Assembly (NCBI GenBank): GCA_964570935.1
Contig: CAZMZP010000027.1
Location: 1-32,071, forward strand
Direction: 5' to 3'
From: JAFGJU01 sp964570935
Lineage (GTDB): Bacteria > Eisenbacteria > RBG-16-71-46 > JAFGJU01
Length of the DNA: 32,071 nt
The notes beneath the pieces were generated by a model. That model ran no database searches and was not told the origin of the DNA. It worked only from the letters and a program-made list of their open reading frames with translations. How positions within the stretch are numbered: position 1 is the stretch's first letter; each line of letters starts with the position of its first letter. This document shows positions 22,476 to 31,977 of the stretch, piece after piece. Position numbers and translations under genes: made by a program.

Positions 22476-25400
22476 TGAAAGTCGCGTCAGTTCCGGCTGC
22501 TTCCAGCTTGCAGATGTAGACGCCGTTTAAGACGACCCGGCCGTCGCCGTTCCTGCCGTCCCACTGTATTTCTCTCAATCCGTGCCTTCCCTGAGGCTCC
22601 TCCGCGGAGTAGGTTCTGGATAGGACCGGTTTCCCGTCGAGCGTGAATATCCTGAGGCTCACCCTTGAGTCATCCTGCAGGTAGTATGAGATCGTCGTGG
22701 ACTCGAACCCGGCCCTGAAGGGGTTCGGGTGGTTGTGCACTGCCGTGAACAGCCTCGACGGCGCAGACAACACCTGCTGGAAGTCCGAGCCGTCCGGCGA
22801 CAGCACGGCTATTAGCTCGCCCGAGCTTCTCTCGAACGCCTCGAACGCGGAGGCGTCGTCGAGCTCGAGGATGATGCCTCCCGTTTGTGGGGTGGACGAC
22901 ACGTCAACCACGATGAGCAGCGTGTCTGCCTCACCCGGAGCCAGTGTGTCGGCCTCCGGGGAGAGCTCCACGCGCACGGGATTGGCGCCCACTGAGCTCG
23001 TCGCACCTAGGGCCGTGACGGGGACCCCCGAAGAGTATCTCCACACACCCACGCCCGCGACCGCGGCAGACGGGTCTGACAGACGCGCGTAGTCGACTCC
23101 GCGCAGGTAGACAGTGAGCGCCCTGAGACCGATCGTACTGCCCTCGCCCAGTTCCTCGGGGTTGGCGATACGGACCAACATCATCTCAACCGAATTGTCG
23201 CCTGCCGCGACCTGCTCCGGCGCCTCCACCAGTGACAGCACTTCCGCAATCATGTGTTTCGACTCGGCGTACACTGCGATATTCTTCGTCCCCACCAGCA
23301 CGCTTGCCGGCGCGTCTGCGTTCTCGTCGGGCGGCGGCTGTGAGATCACAACATTTATATACTGTATGGGCGAGCTGGCCGACGGCGACACGACGTCCCA
23401 CGTGACGGGCGAGCCGACCGCGAAGTCCTGCTCGGCGGCCTGGCCGCCTGCGAACGAGTATCCCGACGGAAGAGACAGCGCCAGCCTGCCGGAACCGGCA
23501 GCGGCTGCCGTCCCGAGGTTCGACGTCACGGCCTGCACCCTGAACTGCGTGTCCAGACGAAGACTTCCGTCAGTGGCGTCCACGGGCGCCACGATACCGG
23601 CGTCAAGAGAGAGCTCGGCCTTCATGACCGCCGTGAGACTTATGGTCCGGCTGGCGACGAAGGTGTCCGCCGCGCTGCCGGTGTTGCGCGACGTCGGCAG
23701 CGAAGAGATCGAAATGAGCGCTGGCGCGGCAGGCTGCGCCGCGGAGGGAGCCCTGACGCTCCATTCCACCGCCGTGCCTGGAGTGAACGCCTGCGCCGCC
23801 GGCGAGAGCAGAACGTGCCCCGCGGGAAGCTCCGCCGTGAGCGTGCCTCCGGGTACGAGGACTCCCTGGCCCAGGTTCTGCGCGACTGCCCTCAGCTTGA
23901 AAGTCTGGTCAGTCGAAACCGTTCCGTCCGCGGCGCCGGCCGGCGCCGACACCGAGGCAGAGACCGAGAGAAGAGCCGGAGTCTGTATCGTGACCGCGGC
24001 GGTGTCGTCCAGGGCGTTGGCCACGCTGAGCGGGAGGCCGCTCAATTTGCCGGTCGCGGATTCGATGCGTGAAGTGAGTACGTCCAGACCCGGGGCGCCG
24101 GGTGCTGTTACACTGAACGCCATCTTTTTCCTCCCGCCGCCCGGGACTTCGCCGAAGCTCACGGGACTGGCGACGGCGGAGCCGCCGCTGGAGGACATTG
24201 ATACCAGCACGTCGAGGGCGTTCTCTTCGCCCACGTTTTCAACTTCAACCTCAACGCTGAACGCCTGGAGAGTGTCCACGAACGGTGCGTTGGGCGAGAC
24301 TGCCCCGGTGGAATAGACCCTCAGGTCACCCGGTTCGGTCACGCTCACGCTGTCAGGCGCGGTGGACACGGAGCCGGCGAACCCGAGCCCGTTCCAATCA
24401 GTCCCGGTGACACTCACCAGGACCGGATAGTCACCTTTCGCCACCATCAGGCTGTCCATTCTTATTGTCTTGAAAGTAAGGACGCCCGTGGAGTGTCCCT
24501 GAATCTGACAGCCCGAAGCGCAGTCCACGGTATCGGTGAGAGAACCCAGCGAGAGCTGAGTCGTGTCCGCCACGAGGAGCGTGGCGTCACCCTCGTTCTC
24601 GACCTCCAGCGTGAAGCCCGCTGTCTGCTCCTGGGCCACCACCCTGGGCGCAAGCGAGCCTGCCGCGTACCTCAAAGACGGAGGCGACTGGACTGCGAGC
24701 TCGCCCTGAGGCGAAGAAACCTCCGCGAAGAGCGCGGAGCCGTTTTCGGTTCCCCTGAGCGTGAGCTTGACACTGTACGTGTGCGCGGCCATGGCCGGCG
24801 GCACAGTGTCGGACACAAGACTGACACTGGCGAGCCCACGCGCCGGTATGACGAGCGTGGGACCCTGCCCCATCGCCAAGAATTCGTTTTCTCCGTCGCC
24901 GAAACCGAGCTCGCAGAGCGACGGCTCCACGACGGCTGCCGCGTCTCCACTGTTGGAGAGGTCGAGAGCAAACCCCACTGCCTGCCCCCTGGTTACCCTG
25001 GCGGGAGCGAGGCTGGCTGCCACCCAGTCGAGCCTGGCCCTTCTCTGAACTAGCAGGCTGTCGCTGCCCGGGGTAAGCACAGTGTCTTCCGGCACGCCGT
25101 TCTCGACGGACTTGATGCTCAGAGAGAGAGCGTACTGTCCGGTGGCGAAGGCCGTGTCCACCGCGACCGGGATGAAACCCACTGCCCTGGTGGAATCTCC
25201 CTCAATCAGTACTGAGTCGCCGGCGAAGGACTCGTAGACGATCGGCGTGCTTCCAAAGCTCATCCTGGTCTGAGGCAGGATCTCTGCCGTCGCTCCGCCG
25301 GAGTTCCTGAGCACCACGCTGAGCGCGGCGGCGCAACCAGTGCTCACGGTGTCCGGAGATATCGACAGGCACTCCAGCACCGCCGGCAAGTCCACCCGGA

Positions 25401-28400
25401 CGCTGTCAGAGCCGGACGAGAGCGTGTCCGCGAAGGGAGCACCGCTCTCCACGCCTGCCACGGAAACCTCAACGGAGTAGATTCCTGTCGGGATGGCCGC
25501 GCTGACCCGGGCAGGTCTGAACGACACGACGGTAGACGCGCCTCCCGGCAGGAGCATGGGCGCCGGCAGCGAAGTGGTGTATTCATTACCCGGCGCGCCG
25601 AACCTGAGTGAGGTTCCAGTCGTATCGAGCTGCACAGCGGCCGTGCCAAAATTCTCCAGCACCACAGAGAAGGAGTGAGTCTGCCCCAGGGAGACGGACG
25701 CCCTTGAGAGGCTTCCCGCAGAATAGGCAAGAGAGGCGCTGCTCTGAACGGCCCAGACAGCCGGAGAATCGGCGTGCGGAGCGCTGACGGCCGCGCCGCC
25801 GGCCGTGCCGGCCGCGAACCCGTCAATAGTGCAGTCGCCCAGCGGCGCGAAAGCGTCCACGTCCACCAGGAATCCGAACACCCGCGTCTCACCGCCGGCA
25901 AGAGTGTCCGGAAGCGTCGTTCCCGCGAGGACATAGGTGTGGCCCGGGCTCGAGAACGCGAGTCCGAGTGAAGTCACTTCCAGTGCCACGTCGCCGTCGT
26001 TCTTCACTGCCATCTGGACTCCAACGTCGTCGGCTCCCCTGCTCACCGCCGGAGGCGCCAGGATCGAAACGATGCTCATGGATACGACTTGTATCGTGTT
26101 CGGGCCCGGGGACAGAGTCTGCGAGAAGGCGCGTCCGGTCTGGTCGAGACCAGACAGACTCAAGACAGGAGAGTAGGCACCCGCGTCAAGCTGGGACGGC
26201 ACGAGCGTTGGCGCGAACCCGGCAACGGCGCTCTGCCCGGCCGGGAGGACAACGGTGTCCGAGAAGACGGCCGTGAAGAAGCCGTCGTTACCGTCAGTGA
26301 ACGAAATCGACGAGGTGGGCAGAAGGTGCACTCTTGCGCCCCCGTCGTTCTCGAGCTCCATCGAGAAAGAGATCGTCTGGCCGGTATTGAAGCTGAGCGG
26401 CGCAAGGGTGCCGCCCACATACTCGATGTGCGGCGCGTCCAGGAGCGTGAGCGCCGCGGAGCCGCTCGCAGTCCCGAGAACCGACCGCACGGACACGGTG
26501 TCGGCACCGGCGGCCGGCCCTGCCCTCAGGACGAAAGAGACTCTGCCGTCATCGCCGGTCACGAGCTGAAGCCCGGCTGTGGAGGTGTCCATGTCGGAGG
26601 CCACGACGTCGGACAACTGGGTCGACACGGTCACGAGCTCGCCGGCGCCGGCGTTGTTGCCGTATGCGTCATAGACCGGCCCGGCTGTCGCCGTGACAGA
26701 GGAGCTGCCGTCCGCTATCAGAGTGTCCCTGTCCAGAGACAATGCCACCACGCCCGCCGGAAGCGCGTGCCCGAACGTCACGTTGGCCTTGAGAGCGCTT
26801 ATCAGCACGCCGCCGGCATCTTCCGCCAGCAGAGTCAAGTTTCCGGTCTTCGTGTCGGTCAGTCTCAGTCTGGTCTGAGTCGAGCCGGACGCAAGCGCCA
26901 GGGAGTCGCTGTTCCCGGCCGACCAGGAGACGCCTCCGTCAATGGAAACGCGTGCGGTCGGAGAAGAAGCTGTCACCCTCACGAAGCTCGTCTGCGAGGC
27001 GTCCACGTTCCCGAAGCTGTCCATCGCCTCCACTGTCACTGAGAAACGGGCACCTGCGGTGTCAGCGAGCGGCTCCACAGGCAGAACCCTGAGCGCAGTG
27101 GCGCCCGCAGGAGTCGATATCACTCGCACGTCCGCCACCGACCCGTGGCCCACAGTCGTGCAGTAGGCGTCCACGGTGTCGCTCAGTCCGGCCGCGGCAG
27201 GACCGCGGTACAGCACCGTGATCTCTCCGGCCGAGTCTGTATTCCCAGTCTGCATTGTCAGGCCGCCCGAAGTATTGTTCGGATTTCCGGGGTCGTCATC
27301 CAGAAGCCCGTCCGGCGCGTCTTTTATCACGACGCTGGCCGGCTCACCGGCGCGCGCGTTGCCGAACGCGTCGCGCACAGTGGCCTTCAAGACCTGTGTG
27401 CCGCCGGCGTTCACCTGGAAAGAGCCAGGCGGAAAAAGCATCACGCTGCGGGCCGCTCCCGCGAACACGGATATCCCGGTTACGATGCCATCTGTGCCGA
27501 CCTGCAAAGTGTCCTCGGCTGAGATTGACTGCGTGCCGGCCTGCGTCAGCCGAACAGCGTCCGCGAACACGTGGAGTCCGTTGTCAGAAGGAACGAACTT
27601 GTAGTCGGCCGGCAGGACAGTGCTGTCACCTGTGTCCGAAGATGAGAATCGGACCACGCCCGAGTAACCCGTGGCGCGGTTGCCGTATCCGTCCAGCGCC
27701 TCCACGTCGAGGTCGAGCCACGCGTCCCCAGACACGGGGTTGTCCGAGACCCTGAGAACGAGCGTGTCGCAGGCCGCACCGACCACCGTTATCCCTGCCT
27801 GGGCTCCATCCAGGGACGGCACGGCCGTATCGAACGCCCTCACCCATTGCTCTCCGGCCTCCGTGAGTGTCACGGAAAGCGGAAATACGCGCCTGCCGCT
27901 GTCAGATGGAGCAAAGGAGTAAGCGCCGGGCAGAACAGTCCCGGGGTTTGTATCGCTGGAAGCAAACTCGAGTTCACCCGAATAGTCCGTGACCCGATTG
28001 CCGAAGCCGTCCCTGGCCTCCACTGCGACGTCGCTCTGCGCGCCCGCGGTGAGCGGGTCGGAGACTCCCGAGACATGCAGCGTGTCAGCCGGTCCATGAG
28101 TCACGCTGACCTCGGCGGTGGCCGGAGGAAACGCCGGCAAGTTGGCGTCGACGTCCATCGCTGCAATCTGGCACACTCGAGCCGCAGTGTCGTAGTAATC
28201 GAAGGAGACACGCGAGCTGTCGGCCTGGAGCTCGACCTCCAATATCTGCTGGCTCCCGCCGTGCCGGCGGAACTCGCCCGTCGGCGAGCTCTTCCAGAGA
28301 CGAAATCTCTGTGTCAACGAGACCGGCGACGCGTTTCCGTGAACGTCTCTAGACGTGAGAGTGAACGCCCCCTGCGCGCCCGCAGTCACGTGGAGCGTGT

Positions 28401-31400
28401 CCGGTTCGAGCTCCACTTGGACATCCTGGGCTTCGAGAAGTGTGACCACGACGGAGCCGCGGGCGGTTCCGGCGACCGATCGCACGGTCACGGTGTCCGT
28501 GCCGGCGGCAATCCCCGCCCTCACGGCGAAAGAGACTTTTCCGTCCCCGCCGGTGGCCAGCTGCACACCGGCCGCGGAAGTATCCATGTCCGAGGCCACG
28601 ACGTCACAGAGCAGGGAGGATACAGTGACGAGTTCACCCGACCCCACGTTGTTGGCGTATGCGTCGTAGACTGGCCCGGCTGCCACGGACGCCGAAGAGC
28701 CGCCGTCCGAAACGAGAGTGTCCCTGTCGGCGGACACAGCGATCGCCCCTGCCGGCAGAGCGTGCCTGAACGTGATGCTGTTCTTGAGCGCGCTTATCAA
28801 CACGCTGCCGGTGTCTTCCGCCAGCAGAGTCAAGCTTCCGGTCTTGGAGTCTTTCAGTTTGAGTCTCGCCTGCGTCGAGCCGGCCGCGAGCGCCAGCGAA
28901 TCGCTGTTTCCAGTCGACCACGACGCGCCGCCGTCAACGGACACGCGCGCGGTGGGAGAGGATGCGCTCACCCTGACTAGACCGGCGTTAGTGATGTCGA
29001 TATTGCCGAAGCTGTCGACCGCGTCAATTGTCAGCGGCACGGCGGCGGCCGCCGTGTCCGAAACCGGCTCCACGGGCAGGATTCTGAGTGCCGTGGCGCC
29101 GCTCGGGGTCGAAGTGACTATCGCGTCCGGTACCGAGCCGTGGCCCACAGTGGAACAGTAAGCATCCACAGTGTCCCTCCTGCCGGCCACACCCGGAGCC
29201 GTATACATGACCGTGATCTCTCCTGAGGCGTCTGTGTTTCCGGTCTGGATCGTGACGCCGCCGGAAGTGTCGTTGGGGTTTCCAGGGTCGTCGGCCAGGA
29301 CGCCGTCCGCAGTATCCTTTATGACAATGGTCGTAGGCTCGTTCGAGCGGGCGTTGCCAAACGCGTCCCTTGCCGTTGCGGTCAGAACCTGCCCGCCGCC
29401 GGCGTTCACCTGGAATGAGTCCGGAGGGAAAAGGATCACGCTGCGGGCCGTTCCCGCCGACACGGAGATTCCCGTCGCCTCACCGTGAGTGGCGGCCGCG
29501 GAAGTATCTACAACAGAGATAGACTGCGTTCCCGCCTGCGTCAGTCTGACAGCTCCAGTGAACACGTGGAGTCCGTTGTCCGCCGGGAGGAACTGATAGT
29601 CGCCCGGCAGGACAGTGCTGTCACTGGTATCGGACGAAGAGAAACGGACCACACCGGAGTAACCCGCGGCGCGGTTGCCGTACTCGTCCATCGCTTCCAG
29701 CTCGAGATCCAGCCACTCATCCGCAGACACAGGATTGTCAGACACGCTGAGGAGCAGCGTGTCGCAGCCGGCGGCGAGCACCGTTATCCCTGCCTGAGCG
29801 CCATCCAGTGACGGCGCCGCCCTGTCCGACGCCGAAACCCACTGCTCCCCCGCATCCGTGAGGGTCACGGAAGACGGGAACACGTGCATGCCGCTGTCAG
29901 GCGACACAAACGAGTAGTCGCCGGGCAGTGCGGTCTCCGGATTCGAGTCGCTGGTCGAGAACTCGACCTCACCCGAATAGTCGGTGACCCTGTTGCCGAA
30001 ACCGTCGCGTGCCTCCACCGCGACCCCGCTCTGCCTACCCGCCGTGAACGGGTCGGCGACGCCGGACACAATGAGAGTGTCGGCTGCCCCGTGCGTCACG
30101 ACGACCGTGGCAGTCGCCGGTGGGAACGCGGGTGAATTTGAGTCCACGTCCATGGCCGCAACCTGGACCGTCTGGGTCTTGGTATCGTAGTAATCGAACG
30201 AGACCTGCGAGCTATCCGCGGGCAGGTTTATGTCGAATATCTGCTGGCTCCCGCCCCCCTGCCGGAACTCACCGGTAGGCGAGTTCTTCCACAGATAGAA
30301 CGTTTGCGCGGAGGAGACCGGCGAAGCGTTTCCGTGAGCGTCCCGAGAGAAAAGCGTGAAGGCACTCTGGACGCCTGCACCCGCGAAGAGTGTGTCAGGC
30401 CACAGCTCCACCTGGTCAGGGGGACCGGGCTTTACGAACGTTGCCCAGGGGCCGAAATCCAACCTGGTTGTGTCAGAGACGTCTCTCGCCCTCACGAATA
30501 TGGACTCGGACACGAGATACGTTTCGCCGACCGAGCCCACGCCCGCGGCCAGGCCGAGCGTCGGAACCGAAAGCGTCCCGCTTCCCGGCGCCGCTGCCAG
30601 AGAGTCGCGCCACGCGCTCAGCTGAAGAGTTGCGCTGCTGCCAGCGCCCGACGTGACAACGTTCCCGTCCGCGTCCAGCGCCGCAACTGACACCGAAAAG
30701 CTGCCGCCGGCCACGGCAGTGTCCGGCTGAGCCACGTCCAGCCTGGCGTATGCGCCGTGCGTTACCGTCACCAGGCCGGTCGAGTCGGTGTGAGCAAAAT
30801 CGTCATATGCGGTGACGTAGCCAGTGCCCACGCTACGGGCATCGAGTGAATTCGTGGAGTCCTTACCGCCGGAAAGATTGCCCACCGGGGCGGTCAGGCC
30901 CCACGTGCAGGCAACTCCCCCAGTGACGTTGCCATAGGTGTCGGTCCCCTGCGCGCTCAAGAGGGTTGAATTGTCGTCCGCAGTCAGATTGAGCGCTCCT
31001 GCCTCACTTCCACCCAGGAGGATGGCTATCCGAGCGGTGGCACCGGGTACAACCATGACCGACGGTGAGCCCGAAGTGAGAGGCACTGGTACGCCTCCAT
31101 CCGGCTGGCTCCTGACGGTGAACTCTACCGTGTCTGGAGCGGACGTCTGCGTGCGTGCATAACTCGAAGAGGCTCCGTATATCAGATCGAAGTACTCGCC
31201 CTCATCGAAGTCCCTGAATAGCTTGCCCCCGAGGTAGAGGCGCACCGTATCCCCCGACACGCGCAGGGAATCCAGGTCATCCGGATTGTTAATGACGATC
31301 CTGAGGTACCCCACGACGGTCGAGTCGACCACCTGCGGCGCGCTCCAGCCCGATGGTATCTGGATGGTCACGATACCGCCCAGCCAGTCGAAGTCCTCGG

Positions 31401-31689
31401 TGGCGGTGTACCTGATCGTCCAGCGGCTGTACGTCCCGGCCACGGCGTAGCTGGTCGGCCACATCTGCGCCGTCCCGCTGCCCGGGACAGCCAGGCAGAC
31501 GTTCGTGGCAGTGGCACTGCCGAGGCACGCCAGCAGGCACACGCCAAGCGTCAGCCTGGCCGGGAACCGTGCCGTCGCGCGGGCAGTCGCACCGGCCGTC
31601 GCGTAGGTCGCCGCACAGACCCGCCCGCGGGCCGTCAGCGTGAAGACGGAATCCTTCCGTCCGCCAATGTGGTAGAAGGTTTTGCGCAT
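22456..31689 (-). CDS. Giant exported surface protein (3077 aa) with tandem duplication, CARDB-like repeats and FlgD-like C-terminus
   Basis: A long N-region (about 44 residues, Arg/Ala-rich) precedes a hydrophobic signal core (LTLGVCLLACLGSATA). Residues to about 425 form an Ig-like surface-protein start (MWPTSYAVAGTYSRWTIRYT, VTIQIPSGWSAPQ). Next are two consecutive copies of a 665-residue module built from Ig-like units (EARDGFGNRVTDYSG, PVSLTQRFRLW). Then nine repeats of about 117 residues of CARDB-like type (YAAGSLAP, FSVVLENFG). A final FlgD-type Ig domain carries HPNPFRAGF, SLRIFTLDGKPV, IQWDGRNGDGRVVLNGVYICKLE and FKIAVAK. Numbers count from the TTG at 31695; the ATG at 31689 is preferred, with a weak AAGAG upstream. 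This kind of protein usually works as an adhesin or envelope filament. The ligand is unknown. It is the first gene of the apparent four-gene operon. Confidence 0.93.
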   Translation of the reverse strand: MRKTFYHIGGRKDSVFTLTARGRVCAATYATAGATARATARFPARLTLGVCLLACLGSATATNVCLAVPGSGTAQMWPTSYAVAGTYSRWTIRYTATEDFDWLGGIVTIQIPSGWSAPQVVDSTVVGYLRIVINNPDDLDSLRVSGDTVRLYLGGKLFRDFDEGEYFDLIYGASSSYARTQTSAPDTVEFTVRSQPDGGVPVPLTSGSPSVMVVPGATARIAILLGGSEAGALNLTADDNSTLLSAQGTDTYGNVTGGVACTWGLTAPVGNLSGGKDSTNSLDARSVGTGYVTAYDDFAHTDSTGLVTVTHGAYARLDVAQPDTAVAGGSFSVSVAALDADGNVVTSGAGSSATLQLSAWRDSLAAAPGSGTLSVPTLGLAAGVGSVGETYLVSESIFVRARDVSDTTRLDFGPWATFVKPGPPDQVELWPDTLFAGAGVQSAFTLFSRDAHGNASPVSSAQTFYLWKNSPTGEFRQGGGSQQIFDINLPADSSQVSFDYYDTKTQTVQVAAMDVDSNSPAFPPATATVVVTHGAADTLIVSGVADPFTAGRQSGVAVEARDGFGNRVTDYSGEVEFSTSDSNPETALPGDYSFVSPDSGMHVFPSSVTLTDAGEQWVSASDRAAPSLDGAQAGITVLAAGCDTLLLSVSDNPVSADEWLDLELEAMDEYGNRAAGYSGVVRFSSSDTSDSTVLPGDYQFLPADNGLHVFTGAVRLTQAGTQSISVVDTSAAATHGEATGISVSAGTARSVILFPPDSFQVNAGGGQVLTATARDAFGNARSNEPTTIVIKDTADGVLADDPGNPNDTSGGVTIQTGNTDASGEITVMYTAPGVAGRRDTVDAYCSTVGHGSVPDAIVTSTPSGATALRILPVEPVSDTAAAAVPLTIDAVDSFGNIDITNAGLVRVSASSPTARVSVDGGASWSTGNSDSLALAAGSTQARLKLKDSKTGSLTLLAEDTGSVLISALKNSITFRHALPAGAIAVSADRDTLVSDGGSSASVAAGPVYDAYANNVGSGELVTVSSLLCDVVASDMDTSAAGVQLATGGDGKVSFAVRAGIAAGTDTVTVRSVAGTARGSVVVTLLEAQDVQVELEPDTLHVTAGAQGAFTLTSRDVHGNASPVSLTQRFRLWKSSPTGEFRRHGGSQQILEVELQADSSRVSFDYYDTAARVCQIAAMDVDANLPAFPPATAEVSVTHGPADTLHVSGVSDPLTAGAQSDVAVEARDGFGNRVTDYSGELEFASSDTNPGTVLPGAYSFAPSDSGRRVFPLSVTLTEAGEQWVRAFDTAVPSLDGAQAGITVVGAACDTLVLRVSDNPVSGDAWLDLDVEALDGYGNRATGYSGVVRFSSSDTGDSTVLPADYKFVPSDNGLHVFADAVRLTQAGTQSISAEDTLQVGTDGIVTGISVFAGAARSVMLFPPGSFQVNAGGTQVLKATVRDAFGNARAGEPASVVIKDAPDGLLDDDPGNPNNTSGGLTMQTGNTDSAGEITVLYRGPAAAGLSDTVDAYCTTVGHGSVADVRVISTPAGATALRVLPVEPLADTAGARFSVTVEAMDSFGNVDASQTSFVRVTASSPTARVSIDGGVSWSAGNSDSLALASGSTQTRLRLTDTKTGNLTLLAEDAGGVLISALKANVTFGHALPAGVVALSLDRDTLIADGSSSVTATAGPVYDAYGNNAGAGELVTVSTQLSDVVASDMDTSTAGLQLVTGDDGRVSFVLRAGPAAGADTVSVRSVLGTASGSAALTLLDAPHIEYVGGTLAPLSFNTGQTISFSMELENDGGARVHLLPTSSISFTDGNDGFFTAVFSDTVVLPAGQSAVAGFAPTLVPSQLDAGAYSPVLSLSGLDQTGRAFSQTLSPGPNTIQVVSMSIVSILAPPAVSRGADDVGVQMAVKNDGDVALEVTSLGLAFSSPGHTYVLAGTTLPDTLAGGETRVFGFLVDVDAFAPLGDCTIDGFAAGTAGGAAVSAPHADSPAVWAVQSSASLAYSAGSLSRASVSLGQTHSFSVVLENFGTAAVQLDTTGTSLRFGAPGNEYTTSLPAPMLLPGGASTVVSFRPARVSAAIPTGIYSVEVSVAGVESGAPFADTLSSGSDSVRVDLPAVLECLSISPDTVSTGCAAALSVVLRNSGGATAEILPQTRMSFGSTPIVYESFAGDSVLIEGDSTRAVGFIPVAVDTAFATGQYALSLSIKSVENGVPEDTVLTPGSDSLLVQRRARLDWVAASLAPARVTRGQAVGFALDLSNSGDAAAVVEPSLCELGFGDGENEFLAMGQGPTLVIPARGLASVSLVSDTVPPAMAAHTYSVKLTLRGTENGSALFAEVSSPQGELAVQSPPSLRYAAGSLAPRVVAQEQTAGFTLEVENEGDATLLVADTTQLSLGSLTDTVDCASGCQIQGHSTGVLTFKTIRMDSLMVAKGDYPVLVSVTGTDWNGLGFAGSVSTAPDSVSVTEPGDLRVYSTGAVSPNAPFVDTLQAFSVEVEVENVGEENALDVLVSMSSSGGSAVASPVSFGEVPGGGRKKMAFSVTAPGAPGLDVLTSRIESATGKLSGLPLSVANALDDTAAVTIQTPALLSVSASVSAPAGAADGTVSTDQTFKLRAVAQNLGQGVLVPGGTLTAELPAGHVLLSPAAQAFTPGTAVEWSVRAPSAAQPAAPALISISSLPTSRNTGSAADTFVASRTISLTAVMKAELSLDAGIVAPVDATDGSLRLDTQFRVQAVTSNLGTAAAAGSGRLALSLPSGYSFAGGQAAEQDFAVGSPVTWDVVSPSASSPIQYINVVISQPPPDENADAPASVLVGTKNIAVYAESKHMIAEVLSLVEAPEQVAAGDNSVEMMLVRIANPEELGEGSTIGLRALTVYLRGVDYARLSDPSAAVAGVGVWRYSSGVPVTALGATSSVGANPVRVELSPEADTLAPGEADTLLIVVDVSSTPQTGGIILELDDASAFEAFERSSGELIAVLSPDGSDFQQVLSAPSRLFTAVHNHPNPFRAGFESTTISYYLQDDSRVSLRIFTLDGKPVLSRTYSAEEPQGRHGLREIQWDGRNGDGRVVLNGVYICKLEAAGTDATFKIAVAK
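23265..26434 (-). repeat. Nine tandem CARDB-like repeats of about 117 residues in the giant protein
   Basis: Repeat starts lie near 26434, 26079, 25738, 25382, 25040, 24685, 24330, 23980 and 23610, a steady 340-370 bp step. Each opens with a pattern like SLRYAAGSLAP or RLDWVAASLAP, then a run such as FTLEVENEGDA or FALDLSNSGDA. CARDB-like domains of this pattern are found in bacterial adhesins. The last two copies (SAPAGAADGTVSTDQTF and VAPVDATDGSLRLDTQF) form a distinct pair. Confidence 0.8.
26422..28416 (-). repeat. 665-residue module, second copy, in the giant protein
   Basis: Residues 1094 to about 1758. It opens VELEPDTLHVTAG and matches the first copy motif by motif (SRDVHGNASPV, SPTGEFR, SQQILEVELQADSSRVSFDY, AMDVDANLPAFPPATA, ARDGFGNRVTDYSG, SAALTLLDAP). 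Many stretches are identical at protein level, but base-level differences are common, so the duplication is not very recent or has been under selection. Confidence 0.85.
28417..30411 (-). repeat. 665-residue module, first copy, in the giant protein
   Basis: Residues 429-1093. It opens VELWPDTLFAGAG and runs through SRDAHGNASPV, SPTGEFR, SQQIFDINLPADSSQVSFDY, AMDVDSNSPAFPPATA, ARDGFGNRVTDYSG and on to SVVVTLLEAQD. The next module repeats the same order of motifs with an offset of 665 residues. Edges are approximate, judged by eye. Confidence 0.85.
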
Positions 31690-31797
31690 AGACAAATCTC
31701 TTGCCGCAAATCGACTGTTTCAGCCTCAAATCAAAGGAGTTGCGGCGCACTGGTCAGAGTTGCAACAAGCATGCCACGGGGCGGCTGCTGGACGCGG

Positions 31798-31977
31798 CTA
31801 CTGTGGCGGGTCAACGAGCCGTGAGCGGTCTTGTTCTGTGGCAACAGAGTCAGTGGGAAGGAACTTGAGGGCCTCGGTGCGGCCCAGGGTGAGGTCCTCG
31901 GCCTTGTAGACCACACCCATGCCGCCCTCACCCAGCTTTGAGAGGATACGAAAATGGGAGACTGTCTTGCCTATCAT
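31798..31977 (-). pseudogene. Truncated N-terminus of a Pkn-type Ser/Thr protein kinase
   Basis: The ATG at 31977 begins MIGKTVSHFRILSKLGEGGM, the standard start of many bacterial eukaryotic-like kinases. The Gly-rich loop (GEGGMGVVYKAED) and the lysine of ALKFLP follow. After only about 45 recognisable residues it ends DRSRLVDPPQ-stop, where intact kinases continue with a helix and the whole catalytic lobe. No HRD or DFG motif occurs downstream before the giant gene start at 31689. It is most likely a remnant left by deletion or rearrangement, not a working kinase. An in-frame GTG at 32004 would add nine residues but has no ribosome site. Confidence 0.75.

Noticed and set aside
23265..30411. 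Repeats as a CRISPR array or mobile element
   Set aside because: Repeats are long, coding and diverged, and lie within one open frame; no short identical spacered repeats and no transposase gene are seen.
31690..31797. Promoter for the giant gene
   Set aside because: Several TTG-containing hexamers exist (TTGCAA, TTGATT) but none has an acceptable -10 at 16-18 bases.
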